Assembly: GCA_947306605.1 (NCBI GenBank)
Contig: CAMZHB010000104.1
Location: forward strand, 1 to 6,251
From: an uncultured Prevotellaceae bacterium
Lineage (GTDB): Bacteria > Bacteroidota > Bacteroidia > Bacteroidales > Bacteroidaceae
Length of the DNA stretch: 6,251 bases
Reading direction: 5' to 3'
A model generated the notes under the pieces. The model was not told where the DNA came from and made no database searches. It was given only the letters and a program-made list of their open reading frames with translations. Positions within the stretch are counted from its first letter, which is position 1, and each line of letters opens with the position of its first letter. Both the position numbers and the translations under genes were made by a program. This document shows positions 5,656 through 6,251 of this stretch, piece after piece.

Positions 5656-6063
5656 TTAATAAGTCATTACAGCGGGCAAAGCCTTGGCCTGTTCCACCAT
5701 CTTCACCACTTCTTTCAAAGCGGGCACACGGCGAACCAGATGCTTCTGGGCATTCACCTCTTCCAACTTGGCCTGCAGGTTCTCGGGAACGCGGTGTTTC
5801 AGTTCCTTCACCGTGTCCACACCGCTGGCCTCGAGCAATTCGGAGAACTGGGGACCAACGCCCTTGATGCGGAACAAATCGGCATGGTTTGTCCACTTCA
5901 GAATCAAACCGTCGGCAATGCCCGTCTCCTCAGCCAAAGCCTTGCGGCCGGCAGGAGTGGCACCCTTGGCGAGCAACTGGTCAACCTTTTCAATACCCGC
6001 AGCCACAAGCTTGGCTGCATACACATCACCGACACCTTCGATGTCAATAATCTTATAAGCCAT
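5656..6063 (-). CDS. DUF4332 helix-hairpin-helix protein
   Basis: This 135-aa soluble cytoplasmic protein has two helix-hairpin-helix-like segments, IEGVGDVYAAKL at 8-19 and IKGVGPQFSELL at 66-77. It also contains GATPAGRKALAEETGI (34-49), the conserved ADLFRIKGVG core (61-70) and a C-terminal VRRVPALKEV stretch (110-119). I recognise this as the short DUF4332 family common in Bacteroidales. HhH motifs normally contact the DNA backbone non-specifically, so DNA binding is an inference; no catalytic residues are apparent and no function is established to my knowledge. ATG at 6063 was chosen because the family begins right there (MAYKI), and because an upstream TTG extension to 6093 would start inside the promoter -7 box. 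It is a single-gene transcript with its own promoter and terminator. Confidence 0.93.
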   Translation of the reverse strand: MAYKIIDIEGVGDVYAAKLVAAGIEKVDQLLAKGATPAGRKALAEETGIADGLILKWTNHADLFRIKGVGPQFSELLEASGVDTVKELKHRVPENLQAKLEEVNAQKHLVRRVPALKEVVKMVEQAKALPAVMTY

Positions 6064-6090
6064 AATAAACAAATTTAAAGTTTTACGCCT

Positions 6091-6121
6091 CAAAGTTAAC
6101 GCAAATAATTAAAACACCAAA
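6091..6121 (-). promoter_or_regulatory. Bacteroides-type promoter of the DUF4332 gene
   Basis: On the minus strand a TTTG (6121-6118) is followed after 19 nt by TAACTTTG (6098-6091), matching the -33 TTTG and -7 TAnnTTTG elements used by the primary sigma factor of Bacteroidetes. The predicted start of transcription gives a leader of roughly 20 nt to the ATG at 6063. Confidence 0.75.
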
Positions 6122-6152
6122 ATTTCAAACGAAAAAATTCTTCCGCGCCGCG

Positions 6153-6177
6153 CCAACCCCCCAATTCCAACCCCCCA
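6153..6177. repeat. Short C-rich direct repeat
   Basis: The 11-bp sequence CCAACCCCCCA occurs twice, at 6153-6163 and 6167-6177, a 14-bp offset, between the two divergent promoters. It could be slippage-prone sequence or a paired binding site; the role is unknown. Confidence 0.4.
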
Positions 6178-6198
6178 CGCACAAAACCCGCCGCAAAA

Positions 6199-6230
6199 TT
6201 TGCCCGAACAAAAAAAATACACTACTTTTG
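6199..6230 (+). promoter_or_regulatory. Bacteroides-type promoter facing right, out of the window
   Basis: On the plus strand TTTG (6199-6202) is followed after 20 nt by TACTTTTG (6223-6230), a full match to the Bacteroides -33/-7 pattern. Transcription should start within about 10 nt, around 6236-6242. The gene or RNA it drives lies beyond position 6251. It is divergent from the DUF4332 promoter about 80 bp away. Confidence 0.75.
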
Positions 6231-6251
6231 CATCGGTTTCTGAGACAGTAC

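Noticed and set aside
5656..6093. Ten-residue N-terminal extension of the DUF4332 protein from a TTG at 6093
   Set aside because: The TTG lies inside the -7 box (6091-6098), so it would not be transcribed; family members begin at the ATG at 6063.

Overview
The window looks like chromosomal housekeeping sequence from a member of the Bacteroidota, most likely Bacteroidales. Three signs support this. A complete DUF4332-type helix-hairpin-helix protein closely matches a small family I know mainly from Bacteroides/Prevotella relatives. Two promoters fit the Bacteroides-type pattern (TTTG, about 19-20 nt, TAnnTTTG). The genes lack strong Shine-Dalgarno sequences. Coding DNA is GC-rich, and the intergenic spacers contain AT-rich promoter patches. 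I cannot name the genus.

Layout from left to right: all five recognised genes lie on the minus strand. (1) Positions 1-655 hold the N-terminal 218 residues of an exported TIM-barrel sugar-phosphate isomerase/epimerase-like protein, cut by the left edge. (2) Positions 656-934 are a spacer with a possible tiny lipoprotein-like reading frame, a candidate -7 box, and a 21-bp hairpin repeat that also forms a terminator. (3) Positions 935-5257 are a tightly packed three-gene operon, transcribed right to left: a PMCA-type Ca2+ P-type ATPase (875 aa), RibF (flavokinase/FAD synthetase, 309 aa) and a CPBP/Rce1-like intramembrane protease (258 aa). The junctions overlap by 8 and 4 bases, so translational coupling is likely. 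(4) Positions 5258-5655 are a roughly 400-bp spacer with no convincing gene. It holds a candidate ATPase -7 box, a three-unit copy of the same 21-bp repeat, a palindrome, and the terminator of the next gene. (5) Positions 5656-6063 encode the 135-aa DUF4332 protein with its own well-formed promoter. (6) Positions 6064-6251 form a divergent promoter region, with a strong Bacteroides-type promoter facing right towards a transcript outside the window.

How the genes work together: the ATPase should export Ca2+ using ATP, RibF makes FMN and FAD, and the CPBP protein is a membrane protease or a protein of related function. No shared pathway is evident, and the overlaps suggest co-expression only. 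I see no CRISPR array, transposase, phage gene, tRNA or rRNA.

The points most worth a second look are the ATPase's DQTGTLT phosphorylation motif (normally DKTGT), the loss of the usual Asn in its M5 helix, the 21-bp hairpin repeat shared by two spacers, and the tiny lipoprotein-like frame. I found no clear sign of a new multi-gene system.
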